Assembly (NCBI GenBank): GCA_947498845.1
Contig: CANMLX010000003.1
Coordinates: forward strand, 62,001-126,000
Direction: 5' to 3'
DNA from: an uncultured Flavobacteriaceae bacterium
Lineage (GTDB): Bacteria; Bacteroidota; Bacteroidia; Flavobacteriales; Flavobacteriaceae
DNA length: 64,000 nucleotides
The notes beneath the pieces were generated by a model. That model was not told the DNA's origin, made no database searches, and saw only the letters and a list, made by a program, of their open reading frames with translations. This document shows, in pieces, positions 1-9,429 of this stretch. A program made the translations under genes and the position numbers. Every line of letters starts with the position of its first letter. Within the stretch, counting starts at the first letter, position 1.

Positions 1-132
1 TGCTTTGTCTCTTACCATTTGAAAATAAAAATTGTATAACCGCTTATTATAGCGTTCAAAAATATGAGCCATAGCATCTAGATTACCTTGAGATACATCA
101 AGCATTAATTCTTCATCGGTTAGTTTTTTCAA
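1..132 (-). CDS. RNA polymerase ECF-type sigma factor, N-terminal fragment
   Basis: The leftward frame entering from the window edge reads as the first ~44 residues of a sigma-70 family factor. It starts with the phrase LTDEELM, followed by GNLDAMAHIFERY and LYNFYFQMVRD, the usual region 2 opening of ECF sigma factors. Such proteins direct RNA polymerase to a dedicated promoter set. The rest lies outside the window. There is no in-frame ATG; TTG at 132-130 is the best start, because an in-frame stop lies about 50 bases further upstream. It is divergent from the lipoprotein gene at 366. The family call is secure and the exact start is not. Confidence 0.75.
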   Translation of the reverse strand, partial: MKKLTDEELMLDVSQGNLDAMAHIFERYNKRLYNFYFQMVRDKA

Positions 133-365
133 TTCTATTTTGTTATGGTTTGGCTTAAAGACCTTTAATTTATAAAAAGGTTACACTTAACTATATTTTT
201 TATGGATTTTTTATATCCTTGGGCTTTCTTGCAAGTTTTAAATAGTTTAAATATATTCATCAAAGCAAGACTTTATTATTAATTGTTAGGTTTAATATCT
301 ACCATAGACTAAACCCTATGTATTTATAACTTTTTTAGTTAACAATAGTTTATACTCAAGTAACA

Positions 366-1274
366 ATGAAACAATTATTACTACTTCTTACCTCATGTAT
401 TTTTCTTTCTTGTGGAAATACAAAAAAAATTATTGAGCATCAAAAACAGGAGCAACCTAAAAAAGCGATTAAAATAACAGAAACTAAAGAACAAAAGGAC
501 TCCGTTGCGACTATAATAACAGAAGAAAAAGTTGTTGAAGAAAAAAAAACAGAACCTCAAGTCGCGCCCATTCCCGAAAAAATTGAGCCTCTAGAAACTA
601 AAACCGAAGTTGTAAAAACGTCGACACCTTTCAATCATAACCATGATACATGGGATGCCCTTTTAAAAAAGCATGTTTCAAAAGAAGGCAATGTAAACTA
701 TAAAGGTTTTAAAAGTAATCGAAAAGCTTTAATAAGCTACCTAAATGTATTAAGAGAAAATCTCCCACCAAATACCTGGACAAGAAAACAAAAACTAGCT
801 TACTGGATAAATGCCTATAATGCTATGACTGTAGATTTAATATTAAGACATTATCCTGTTAAAAGCATAAAAGATATTAAAAAACCTTGGGATCAACGGT
901 TCTGGAAATTAGGAGAAAAATGGTATAACCTTAATGAAATTGAACATCAAATTCTTCGTGAAATGAATGAGCCTAGAATCCATTTTGCCATAGTTTGTGC
1001 TTCTTATTCTTGCCCCAAGCTTGAAAACACAGCTTACACATCATCAAAATTAGAATCGCAATTAACAAAAGTTACTAAAGGTTTTTTAGCCGACCCCGAG
1101 AGAAACAAGCTATCTCAAAACAGTATTGAGCTATCTAAAATATTTCAATGGTTTGCTAAAGATTTTAAACAAAATGGATCCTTAATTGATTTTTTAAACT
1201 TATATTCTAGCATAAAAATATCTCCTAAAGCAAAAAAATCATTTAAAGATTACAATTGGGATTTAAATGAATAA
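366..1274 (+). CDS. DUF547 domain lipoprotein
   Basis: This is a 302-residue predicted lipoprotein. The signal peptide runs to a lipobox ending at C16 (FLSC-GN). A Lys/Glu/Pro-rich linker covers about residues 20-90, and a DUF547 domain fills most of the remainder. Family hallmarks visible are KLAYWINAYNAMT, YNLNEIEHQILR and the cysteine pair in CASYSCPKL. DUF547 proteins have no settled biochemical role; envelope location is inferred from the signal. The stop codon overlaps the next start (ATGAATAA), so the gene is probably translated together with the DUF885 gene. The function is unknown. Confidence 0.85.
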   Translation: MKQLLLLLTSCIFLSCGNTKKIIEHQKQEQPKKAIKITETKEQKDSVATIITEEKVVEEKKTEPQVAPIPEKIEPLETKTEVVKTSTPFNHNHDTWDALLKKHVSKEGNVNYKGFKSNRKALISYLNVLRENLPPNTWTRKQKLAYWINAYNAMTVDLILRHYPVKSIKDIKKPWDQRFWKLGEKWYNLNEIEHQILREMNEPRIHFAIVCASYSCPKLENTAYTSSKLESQLTKVTKGFLADPERNKLSQNSIELSKIFQWFAKDFKQNGSLIDFLNLYSSIKISPKAKKSFKDYNWDLNE

Positions 1275-3096
1275 TGTCATGAACAAAATCATTTTAATAG
1301 CTACCATAATACCCTTTTTACTTCTTAGTGCATGTAAAAAAAACAAAAAATTAGAAGCCTCTAACTCTAACTCTGAAATTAAAAAGCTTAACACTTTTTT
1401 TCAAAAAACATTTGATGATGATGTTGCAAACTCACCAATGCAACAAACAAGACTTGGTATTATAACCGAAGACTATGGTAAATGGGATGATATTTCCGAA
1501 ACATTTAAACAAGAAAAACTCAAAGAGTCAAAGCGACGATTAGCTTACCTTAACGATTCTATTAAAGCAGATGCATTAGCCCCTTCTTCATTGTTAAGCT
1601 ATAAACTAGCGAAAGAAACGTATCGAAACTTTGTTTCTGATTTTAAATATAGATTTCACAATTATCCTGTTAACCAAATGTTTGGATGGCATTCCAGGAT
1701 TCCTGCATTTCTAATAAACATGCATAAAATAACTAACATAAGTGATGCAGAAGCCTATATTTCAAGATTAAACAATACCCCTCAATTATTCGCTCAATTA
1801 GAAAAACAGCTTAAACTAAGAGAAGAAAAAGGCATTATCCCACCTAAGTTTGTTTTCGAGTTAGTGGTTAACGATTGTAGTAATGTAATTACTGGAAGAC
1901 CCTTTGATACTTCTGATAAAGAGAGCACACTCCTTAAAGATTTTAATAAAAAAATTAATGTTTTAGATATTAAGTCTGATGAAAAAGACGCATTAACACT
2001 TAAAGCAACAAAAGCATTACTTGATAATGTTAAGCCTGCTTACACCTCATTAATCCAACTCTTAACCGCCCAAAAGGAAAAGGCAACTACAGAGGCTGGT
2101 GTTTGGAAACTTCCCGATGGGGATAATTATTACAACAACTTACTACAACGCACTACAACAACACATTTAACAGCTAATGAAATTCATGATTTAGGCCTTT
2201 TGGAAGTTAAACGTATACATAGCGACATGCGAAACATAATGAAAGCGGTTAATTTTAAAGGAACTCTGCAAGACTTTTTTAAGTTCATGAAAGATAGCGA
2301 TCAGTTTTACTATCCAGACACTTCCAAAGGAAAAGAACGCTATTTAAACGAAGCTGTGGCATTAATAGATACTGTAAAATCTAAATTAGACCAATTATTT
2401 ATCACTAAGCCAAAAGCAGATATGATTGTTAAAGCCGTAGAAGCTTTTAGAGAAAAAAGCGCAGGCAAAGCCTTTTACCAAAGAGGCACTCCAGATGGAA
2501 GCAGACCAGGCATATATTATGCCAATTTGTATGATATGAAATCTATGCCTACCTATCAAATGGAAGCATTGGCGTATCACGAAGGTATCCCTGGACATCA
2601 TATGCAATTATCGATAGCCCAGGAATTGGATAGCATCCCTATGTTTAGAAAATTTTCACGTTACACGGCGTATTCCGAAGGCTGGGGCTTGTATTCCGAA
2701 TTTTTACCAAAAGAAATCGGGATGTATAGCAATCCTTATTCCGATTTTGGTCGTTTAGCCATGGAGTTATGGCGTGCATGCAGGCTGGTAGTAGACACAG
2801 GCATCCATAATAAAAAATGGACAAGAGAAGAAGGTATTGCTTTTTATGTAGAAAACACGCCTAATGCTAAACTTGATGCTATAAAAATGGTAGAACGCCA
2901 TATTGTTCTGCCTAGTCAAGCTACTGCATACAAAATTGGCATGAATAAGATAATTCAGCTTAGAGAAAACGCTAAAAAACGTTTAAATGAAATGTTTGAC
3001 ATAAGAGAATTTCACGATGTTGTGCTCACCAATGGCCCAATACCATTAAGCACTTTAGAGGAACTTGTTGAAGAATGGATAAATTCTAAACTGTAA
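1267..3096 (+). CDS. DUF885 family lipoprotein, putative zinc metallopeptidase
   Basis: This 609-residue protein has an N-terminal lipoprotein signal (lipobox LLSAC) and matches the DUF885 family throughout. The metal-site motif HEGIPGHH begins at about residue 438 and is followed by a conserved SEGWGLYSE segment, a gluzincin-like arrangement that suggests a periplasm-facing or outer-membrane zinc peptidase. The substrate cannot be told from sequence. It overlaps the DUF547 gene by 8 bases. An alternative ATG at 1279 would remove the overlap and still leave a complete signal peptide. The family is clear and the peptidase activity is inferred. Confidence 0.87.
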   Translation: MNNVMNKIILIATIIPFLLLSACKKNKKLEASNSNSEIKKLNTFFQKTFDDDVANSPMQQTRLGIITEDYGKWDDISETFKQEKLKESKRRLAYLNDSIKADALAPSSLLSYKLAKETYRNFVSDFKYRFHNYPVNQMFGWHSRIPAFLINMHKITNISDAEAYISRLNNTPQLFAQLEKQLKLREEKGIIPPKFVFELVVNDCSNVITGRPFDTSDKESTLLKDFNKKINVLDIKSDEKDALTLKATKALLDNVKPAYTSLIQLLTAQKEKATTEAGVWKLPDGDNYYNNLLQRTTTTHLTANEIHDLGLLEVKRIHSDMRNIMKAVNFKGTLQDFFKFMKDSDQFYYPDTSKGKERYLNEAVALIDTVKSKLDQLFITKPKADMIVKAVEAFREKSAGKAFYQRGTPDGSRPGIYYANLYDMKSMPTYQMEALAYHEGIPGHHMQLSIAQELDSIPMFRKFSRYTAYSEGWGLYSEFLPKEIGMYSNPYSDFGRLAMELWRACRLVVDTGIHNKKWTREEGIAFYVENTPNAKLDAIKMVERHIVLPSQATAYKIGMNKIIQLRENAKKRLNEMFDIREFHDVVLTNGPIPLSTLEELVEEWINSKL

Positions 3097-3120
3097 TATC
3101 TCAAAACTTAATACGTGTAC

Positions 3121-3825
3121 ATGCCTACTAAAATATCTATAATCATCCCTGTTTTAAATGAAGCTTCAACTATAGCAAAACTTATAAATCACCTTTTTAA
3201 AAATTCATCTAAAAACAACATATCTGAAATTATTTTAGTAGACGGTGGCAGTACAGACAACACTAAAACTATTATTTCTAAATTTAACAAAGTCACGTTT
3301 TTACAAGCTCCAAAAGGACGCGCTAAGCAAATGAATTATGGCACAAAACACGCCACAGGAACTATTCTTTATTTTTTACATGCCGACTCTTTTCCTCCTA
3401 AAAACTTTGACAAATTTATTATTAACGAAGTAAAAAAAGGTAATGAAGCAGGATGCTTTAGAATGAAGTTCGACAGCAAACATTGGTGGTTAAAACTAGC
3501 GGGGTGGTTAACTAAATTTTCTTGGAAAGCATGTAGAGGCGGCGATCAAAGTCAGTTTATAACTAAAACGCTTTTTAATAGTATTGGCGGTTTTAATGAG
3601 GATTTCACCATTTATGAAGATAATGATCTTATTAGTAAACTGTATGCTATAAATAAATTTGTAGTTATCCCAGAATGGCTTATTACATCTGCAAGAACTT
3701 ATAATACTAATGGTGTTTGGAAGCTTCAATTCCACTATTGGACCATACATATTAAAAGATGGTTGGGCGCCTCACCCGAAAACTTAAATAACTATTACTG
3801 TAGATATATTAATGTTAAAAACTAA
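3121..3825 (+). CDS. family 2 glycosyltransferase of the TIGR04283 type
   Basis: This is a GT-A fold transferase of about 234 residues. It has the opening KISIIIPVLNEA, the nucleotide-binding EIILVDGGSTDNT and the acidic metal motif in LHADS. The later GGDQSQF and GGFNEDFTIYEDNDL segments are typical of TIGR04283 enzymes, which have been linked to arsenosugar biosynthesis, although this window holds no other gene of that pathway. There are no membrane segments, so it is probably cytoplasmic or peripheral. A GTG at 3115 would add two residues; I prefer the ATG. Its end overlaps the convergent gene by 4 bases. Confidence 0.85.
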   Translation: MPTKISIIIPVLNEASTIAKLINHLFKNSSKNNISEIILVDGGSTDNTKTIISKFNKVTFLQAPKGRAKQMNYGTKHATGTILYFLHADSFPPKNFDKFIINEVKKGNEAGCFRMKFDSKHWWLKLAGWLTKFSWKACRGGDQSQFITKTLFNSIGGFNEDFTIYEDNDLISKLYAINKFVVIPEWLITSARTYNTNGVWKLQFHYWTIHIKRWLGASPENLNNYYCRYINVKN

Positions 3826-4199
3826 TTTAAATTAGTTTCTAAAACCTGAATGCCATTATATTCTAATAAATAATCTTCATCCAAATAAATAGGTAAATCT
3901 TCTCCGTTTATATTACCTATACCAACACCTGCATAAAGCACTTTGGCATCTTTTTCTCTGGCATGTTTTTTAAAAGATTCCATCCAAATTACATTGTAAT
4001 TATTTGGATTCTCTGGTAAAATTACGGCTCGAACAATCACAAAATAATATTGGCTATTTTTATCAATACAAACAAACTGCGGGTGCTTCTTCAGTTTACT
4101 GTTAACCGCTATAAACTCAAAACCCCGTTGTTCTAAATCTTTCCCTACATGGTTCATTGCAAGGTTATGTAATTCTTGTTCTGTTAATGGTTTAGCCAT
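3822..4199 (-). CDS. conserved hypothetical protein (125 aa)
   Basis: This small soluble protein has the flavobacterial signature TEQELHNLAMNHVGKDLE at its start and no signal peptide or membrane segment. Homologues often carry the database label 'Na(+)-translocating NADH-quinone reductase subunit F', but no cysteine-rich 2Fe-2S motif and no FAD or NAD site is present, so I do not accept that role. The alternating hydrophobic pattern suggests an alpha/beta fold, possibly nuclease-like; that is a guess. A TATCTTTG box ends only 4 bases before the ATG, so the mRNA may be leaderless. Confidence 0.75.
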   Translation of the reverse strand: MAKPLTEQELHNLAMNHVGKDLEQRGFEFIAVNSKLKKHPQFVCIDKNSQYYFVIVRAVILPENPNNYNVIWMESFKKHAREKDAKVLYAGVGIGNINGEDLPIYLDEDYLLEYNGIQVLETNLN

Positions 4200-4203
4200 T
4201 TTG

Positions 4204-4211
4204 CAAAGATA
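4204..4211 (-). promoter_or_regulatory. promoter -7 box (TATCTTTG) of the gene at 3822-4199
   Basis: On the minus strand TATCTTTG matches the Bacteroidota -7 consensus TAnnTTTG exactly and is followed by CAAA and then the ATG. A start site 4-6 bases downstream falls at or next to the start codon, which points to a leaderless transcript. No clean -33 TTG was identified. Confidence 0.5.
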
Positions 4212-4342
4212 TAGCTAAATTACACAAAAGAAAATGATAGATTTTTGTGTTATACAAAAAATAAAAACTACACCAAATAATCCATATAATTACGCAAAAA
4301 GACACATTTTAATTGAATAATTTAATGTTAGGATTGGTATTA

Positions 4343-5215
4343 TTACTTAAACCTTACAAATTTAGAACTCTCAAACGTGTAATTAGATACTGGTATTACG
4401 GCATCTTTTTCCAATTTATACCACGGAGAAATTGAAGCATCCTCCAAGTTTTTAACCAAATGTACGCTTTGCGCTGGTGTATTTCCTTGAAACAAAAGAT
4501 ATAACTTTTCTCCTTTTGTATTTATTGCCTCATCACAGATAATAACAATATGTCCAGGTGAGCCTCCCCTTATAAGCATATCGCCTATTTTTAATTGTTT
4601 TGCATCGCTAATCTTAGGCAACTCATTATATAAAGAAAGCGTACCAGAATACATGTAAATTAAATTTAAGTATTTATAAAAATTTTCTTTTGAATAATTT
4701 TTAGCTGCTGTTTTATGAAACGATACTTTGCTTCCTTTTATTTTAGGCCTATACCCCTCGGCATACTTCTGCCACGAACAGTAATGCCCACTAGTAAAAT
4801 TAAACCCTATATCATTTTTTCTATTTTTATCCCAAAGGTATTCACTACGCACTCTAATTAAAGCATCTGCACATTGCTGCAAACCGTTTTTAGGTACAGG
4901 GATATCTAAAATACCCACATGCCCCAGCTGCCAAAAATATTCGGTATTATCGTAGTTTATAATTTTGCTACCAAAAGGTTTTAGTTTATAATTCCTTAAA
5001 TATTCCTGAAAAGAATGCTTTGGATACACCACTCTCTTATAGCCTTTAGGCACATTTACTCTTGATTTAATAGTAGCGCCATCCTTATTTAACAACTCCG
5101 GCGTATTTATAACTGCAGAGGCTACTGTTTTTACTGTTTTTTTAACTGGTGTTATTTGGTATATAACCATCCCTAATAAAATAATACCTAATAGAACTGC
5201 TAAACTTTTTTTCAT
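4343..5215 (-). CDS. DUF4846 domain-containing protein
   Basis: This is a 290-residue exported or membrane-anchored protein. One hydrophobic segment covers residues 4-22 and the remainder is a soluble DUF4846 domain. Visible family traits are NYDNTEYFWQLGHVGILDI, CADALIRVRSEYLW and SPGHIVIICDEA, which resembles a papain-like (NlpC/CHAP-like) histidine region. A role in the cell envelope is plausible but unproven. Its first ~19 codons and its upstream region occur again at 13824-13932, so part of this gene has been duplicated on the far side of the RHS block. Confidence 0.83.
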   Translation of the reverse strand: MKKSLAVLLGIILLGMVIYQITPVKKTVKTVASAVINTPELLNKDGATIKSRVNVPKGYKRVVYPKHSFQEYLRNYKLKPFGSKIINYDNTEYFWQLGHVGILDIPVPKNGLQQCADALIRVRSEYLWDKNRKNDIGFNFTSGHYCSWQKYAEGYRPKIKGSKVSFHKTAAKNYSKENFYKYLNLIYMYSGTLSLYNELPKISDAKQLKIGDMLIRGGSPGHIVIICDEAINTKGEKLYLLFQGNTPAQSVHLVKNLEDASISPWYKLEKDAVIPVSNYTFESSKFVRFK

Positions 5216-5267
5216 GTTTTTCTAACGCTTATTGTAACATACTTCGTATACAGAGTACTTATATTTG
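5159..5267. repeat. 109-bp direct repeat, copy A (left flank of the RHS block)
   Basis: This segment contains the first ~19 codons and the upstream region of the DUF4846 gene. It recurs in the same orientation at 13824-13932 with only about three differences over 109 bases. Its outer end reads TATATTTG on the plus strand, a -7 promoter box facing the RHS genes. The two copies are 8,665 bases apart and bracket the whole RHS pair. Confidence 0.92.
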
Positions 5268-5587
5268 AAATTATTATTTAATTAGTTAGTATAAGTAAAA
5301 TTTTGCCTTGTATTTTATAATATGATAGCTTTTTTTAAGATTAATTCTAGATAATTTTCAGCTTAACGATGTTCATCGAAATTAATATTTATTTCTGTTT
5401 ACATTTATTTTTAAGTCGTTTATTATCATAAGCACATATGTATTCACTATCAAATTTTAAAACAAAATCATCAGAAAACCTGTTATATTTTTTAGTTTAT
5501 CACTCAATATAAAACAGGACACGACATAAGGTTGTGTTAGCTACTTAACGTGAGCTTCTTTGTTAAATAAAATTGAATTGTTTTAAA
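5268..5587. other. intergenic leader before the RHS genes
   Basis: These ~320 AT-rich bases contain no coding potential that I can support. Two small hairpins are visible: CGATG-tt-CATCG near 5365-5377 and ACAC...GTGT near 5520-5538. The only good promoter box is the TATATTTG at 5260-5267 in the left repeat, which would give a long leader for the RHS mRNA. Confidence 0.4.
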
Positions 5588-8500
5588 ATGAAATACATTA
5601 ACATTTTTATAGGGTGCTTTTTAACGACCCTTAGCTTAAGTGCGCAGCATACAGCCTTTGAAAATTTAACGCCTCTCTCTCCAAATACTGCCGAGTTCCA
5701 GAAGTACGGGAACTACCCTGTTGGCCATTATAGTGGCGTACCAAATATCTCTATACCGCTTTACACAATAAAATCTGGAGATATAGAAGTTCCTATTACA
5801 CTAAGTTATCATGCTTCTGGAATACGCGTAGACCAAGAAGCCAGCTGGGTTGGCCTAGGGTGGTCTTTAAATGCTGGAGGAAACATAAGTAAACAAACCA
5901 GACAACTTGATGATTTTGAAAGAAATAAAGGCTACAATGTTAGATCAAAAGTTATCCCTCTTACTTCAGATAACAAAGAAAACATAAACTTTACTAATGC
6001 TCAAAAAAGTCAATATAAAGAAAGAAATGGAGGATATGCAGATTTTCATCCAGATCTCTATTTTTATAGCTTTCTTAATTATTCTGGACAATTTATTTTT
6101 AATGATTTCCCATTTGGAATATCGGTTAAAAGGGGAGATGGCTTAGTGTTTAAAACAGATATATCTGGGAATCACCCAATCGAAGATTTTGATAATAACG
6201 AAGGGGTATACGTTAGAGATTTATCTGGAAATAAATATGAATTCCTTTCTAAAAATGTTACAGAAAGTGTTTCTTGGTCGTCCTCAAATACTAGCCTATT
6301 AAATATTGATAAAAAAATTGACAAATGGGATCTGGATAAAATCACCTCAACAACAGGAGATAAGGTAACATTTGAATATTTTAAAGGAACCTATATTAAA
6401 AGTATAAAACAAACCAATGGCACGATAACCATACCCACTGGACATAGAGTTTATGATAAAGATGGAAAATTTATTAATATAAACCAGTCGGTAGCTAAAG
6501 AAGTATGTTTTCATCCTCAATCCCCAGAACTTTGTTCTCTCTATGGCCCAAGTTCTAATCAATTTACTGGTCATAGATTATCTTCAGATAGCCACTCTTA
6601 CTCTGTCACTCAACCAAACTATTTAGAACGGATCAATTTTGATTCTGGGTATGTATTATTTAAAACATCTAACAGAGAAGACCTTAAAAAAGAATACCCA
6701 AATAATGTTGATGAAAAAGGAAATTCAAAACCTCAAAAACTTTCTTCAATAGAAGTTTATGATATCCATGGAAGATTAGTTAAAGGCTATAGGTTTAATT
6801 ATAAATATTTGAATCAATCATCTAATAGTGATAAAACTTTATATTCTAAATTAGGTTTAACATCTATTGAAGAATTTGGTGTTGATAAAAATAATAAACG
6901 CGTCTATAAATCGCCTTATGAGTTTAAATATTATGAAGATGCTTCTAAGAGATATTTAAAAGAAACAGATGATTTTGACGCTTGGGGATATCCTAACAAC
7001 CCAAACAAGACTAATAATTATTTAGCTACACCTGCCGTTTTTGATGCCAATGCTATCGAATATAATCCGAATAATTTTATTTCTCGCCATTTGGATAGTA
7101 AAACATCTACATCTGATGATAAATTTCTTCCTAAAAGATGGCCTGTTTGGGAAACTACTGAATTTCTTCATGAAGTGGATCCAGAAAGAACAAAACTATA
7201 TACCTTAAATCGGATTAAATATCCAACAGGTGGCAGAACAGATTTTGAGTTTGAAAACAATGATTACAGAAATACATACCCTAACTATTATTCAAACTAT
7301 GTAGATAAAGTCGATTTTATTCCATTTCTAAATAACTATAATGATAACTGTGGAGAAGAGCCTTGCTCTACTGAACAAAAAACTAAATCTTTAGGCTTTA
7401 AGTCAAAAGCTCTAATCTGGATTAATAAATACGATACTGGTGGTTTTGGTGAAATCAAACCTAATGAAGACGCATTAGTTGAAATCAACTTAGAAAAAGA
7501 GACTAAAGCTACGCTAACGTTTAAAGTTTACAGTAACAATTTTAATATATTATCACGTCCAAAAGGAGTCCTTAAAGATAAAAACATGCGGCCAATATTA
7601 ACTTTCCAACATAGCCCTCAACATTCTCATATCAATGGGTATCTGTTAAATATTCAATACGAAATTGATGGTCCTATAATTAAACAATACTCCCCTAAAG
7701 AAAGTATTATCTTACCAGCTGGTAAATATTACATGCAAGTTGAAGACTTTGATAGAGTAAATGGAGACTTCAGTGATTTATATTTTAGAATGGATGTTCT
7801 TGAAGAAGAGGAATCAACAACTATACCTTATTTTAATGTGGGTGGAGGACTTAGAGTAGCATCCATAACTAATTATGACGCTAACGGTAGCTTTATAAAT
7901 TCCAGTAAATATGAATATAGCGGACAAGTTGAACTAGAAAATACAGATGGACATACAACTCATCAATCCTATGGGAAACTTTTAGCACCTGTTCAATTCA
8001 ATTATGAACACTCTCACACTTATTCTAGTAAACATATTTATTTTGGTGTTCCCTCTGATCAGTTTCCAGGAAACATACACCATTCTGTTGAAAAGGTTTT
8101 TTCTACTTACAAACCCTTAACACCAATGGGGTCTTCTGCCAATGGACAATCTATAGGTTATGATAAAGTCATTGAAAAAAAGGTTAACGAATCTGGTGCT
8201 ACTTTAGGTAAAACTATCTATCACTTTAGAAATGAATTAGAGGTTTTAGCTGATAATCCGTTAAATACTCCTAATAATAAACATCTTGATAATGGGCAAT
8301 TACTATACCAAGAGACTTTTAATGAGGATGGCGATTTAATTGCTTCTACAGAAAATATATATTCTAAATATGACGATGACATCCATAGTTATGGTATGAA
8401 TATTAGATGGATGGGACAGGACATGCCTGATTACGGTACTAAAGCAAGAGAATGTATAGAAAAGCAATTTTCAGTAGGCCTTTCTACATGTGTTCAAAGC

Positions 8501-9421
8501 TTTAAAGACATTTATAATTATGCTAAGCTTACCGACTATAAAATAAAAAGTGAATGGTGGCATATGAATGCATCCATTAATACGGTTTATGATATTAACG
8601 GAAATAACCCAGTAGTTACTACTACTGCATATGAATATAATAATAATAAAAGCTACCAACCGACCAAAACTATTGTAACCACTAGTAAAGGCGATGATAT
8701 TGAGACTGCGGTCTACTACCCAGATGATATTGATAACATAAACTCTCTATCTAATGGAGGATCGTTAACTCAACTTGAAGTAGATGCTATTAAGAGACTA
8801 AAAGCTAAAAAAGGCAACCTTGTTAATTTTGATGAAGACTATCAACCTGCAACACCTATACAAACAGAAACCATATATAATGGGAGTACAAATCTGGAAA
8901 GACATCATTTTAAAAAGTATAGTGGTATTACACTCCTAAGTGGTATTAGTAATGCTACTAACAATAAAGCTTTAAAAAAACAAGTAGAATATTTAGGTTA
9001 TGATAGTCATGGCAATCCAACAGCTTTAAAAAGAGAAAATGGAATTCATGTGTATTATGTTTGGGGGTACCACAAAGAATATCTTATTGCTAAAATTGAA
9101 AACGTTACCCCTCATACCATAGCTAATAACTCCAGCCTCTCCCAATTAATAGCCGAAGTGGTTACCAGATCTAATAATGATAGTAATGTTGCAAAAGAAG
9201 GTTTACTATATAATAAACTAGAAGAACTTAGAAACCACAGCGCCTTAAAAAGCGCCATGGTCACTACTTACACTTACGATCCTTTAATTGGAATGACAAC
9301 AATGACAGCTCCTAATGGATATAGAACAACTTATACCTATGATGTTCATAATCGATTACATCAAGTAAAAGATAATAACGGAAATATAGTTTCAGAAAAT
9401 AAATATAACTATAAAAACTAA
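5588..9421 (+). CDS. large secreted RHS/YD-repeat protein (first of pair)
   Basis: This protein of about 1,277 residues starts with a Sec signal peptide ending near SLSAQ (residue 20). It continues with the conserved front end of flavobacterial RHS proteins: GVPNISIPLYTI near residue 50 and GLGWSLNAGG near 95. YD-type repeats appear towards the end (TYTYDPLIGMT, TYTYDVHNRL). It lacks the RHS-associated core box, so it probably forms the shell part of a two-protein assembly with the next gene, 8 bases downstream. TTG at 5573 could extend it by five residues; the ATG gives a cleaner signal peptide. The RHS family is certain; cargo and target are unknown. Confidence 0.85.
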   Translation: MKYINIFIGCFLTTLSLSAQHTAFENLTPLSPNTAEFQKYGNYPVGHYSGVPNISIPLYTIKSGDIEVPITLSYHASGIRVDQEASWVGLGWSLNAGGNISKQTRQLDDFERNKGYNVRSKVIPLTSDNKENINFTNAQKSQYKERNGGYADFHPDLYFYSFLNYSGQFIFNDFPFGISVKRGDGLVFKTDISGNHPIEDFDNNEGVYVRDLSGNKYEFLSKNVTESVSWSSSNTSLLNIDKKIDKWDLDKITSTTGDKVTFEYFKGTYIKSIKQTNGTITIPTGHRVYDKDGKFININQSVAKEVCFHPQSPELCSLYGPSSNQFTGHRLSSDSHSYSVTQPNYLERINFDSGYVLFKTSNREDLKKEYPNNVDEKGNSKPQKLSSIEVYDIHGRLVKGYRFNYKYLNQSSNSDKTLYSKLGLTSIEEFGVDKNNKRVYKSPYEFKYYEDASKRYLKETDDFDAWGYPNNPNKTNNYLATPAVFDANAIEYNPNNFISRHLDSKTSTSDDKFLPKRWPVWETTEFLHEVDPERTKLYTLNRIKYPTGGRTDFEFENNDYRNTYPNYYSNYVDKVDFIPFLNNYNDNCGEEPCSTEQKTKSLGFKSKALIWINKYDTGGFGEIKPNEDALVEINLEKETKATLTFKVYSNNFNILSRPKGVLKDKNMRPILTFQHSPQHSHINGYLLNIQYEIDGPIIKQYSPKESIILPAGKYYMQVEDFDRVNGDFSDLYFRMDVLEEEESTTIPYFNVGGGLRVASITNYDANGSFINSSKYEYSGQVELENTDGHTTHQSYGKLLAPVQFNYEHSHTYSSKHIYFGVPSDQFPGNIHHSVEKVFSTYKPLTPMGSSANGQSIGYDKVIEKKVNESGATLGKTIYHFRNELEVLADNPLNTPNNKHLDNGQLLYQETFNEDGDLIASTENIYSKYDDDIHSYGMNIRWMGQDMPDYGTKARECIEKQFSVGLSTCVQSFKDIYNYAKLTDYKIKSEWWHMNASINTVYDINGNNPVVTTTAYEYNNNKSYQPTKTIVTTSKGDDIETAVYYPDDIDNINSLSNGGSLTQLEVDAIKRLKAKKGNLVNFDEDYQPATPIQTETIYNGSTNLERHHFKKYSGITLLSGISNATNNKALKKQVEYLGYDSHGNPTALKRENGIHVYYVWGYHKEYLIAKIENVTPHTIANNSSLSQLIAEVVTRSNNDSNVAKEGLLYNKLEELRNHSALKSAMVTTYTYDPLIGMTTMTAPNGYRTTYTYDVHNRLHQVKDNNGNIVSENKYNYKN

Positions 9422-9429
9422 ACAGAATC

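Noticed and set aside
3822..4199. Annotation as Na+-translocating NADH-quinone reductase subunit F
   Set aside because: No 2Fe-2S cysteines, no FAD or NAD motif, and only 125 residues. The name appears to be a propagated database error.
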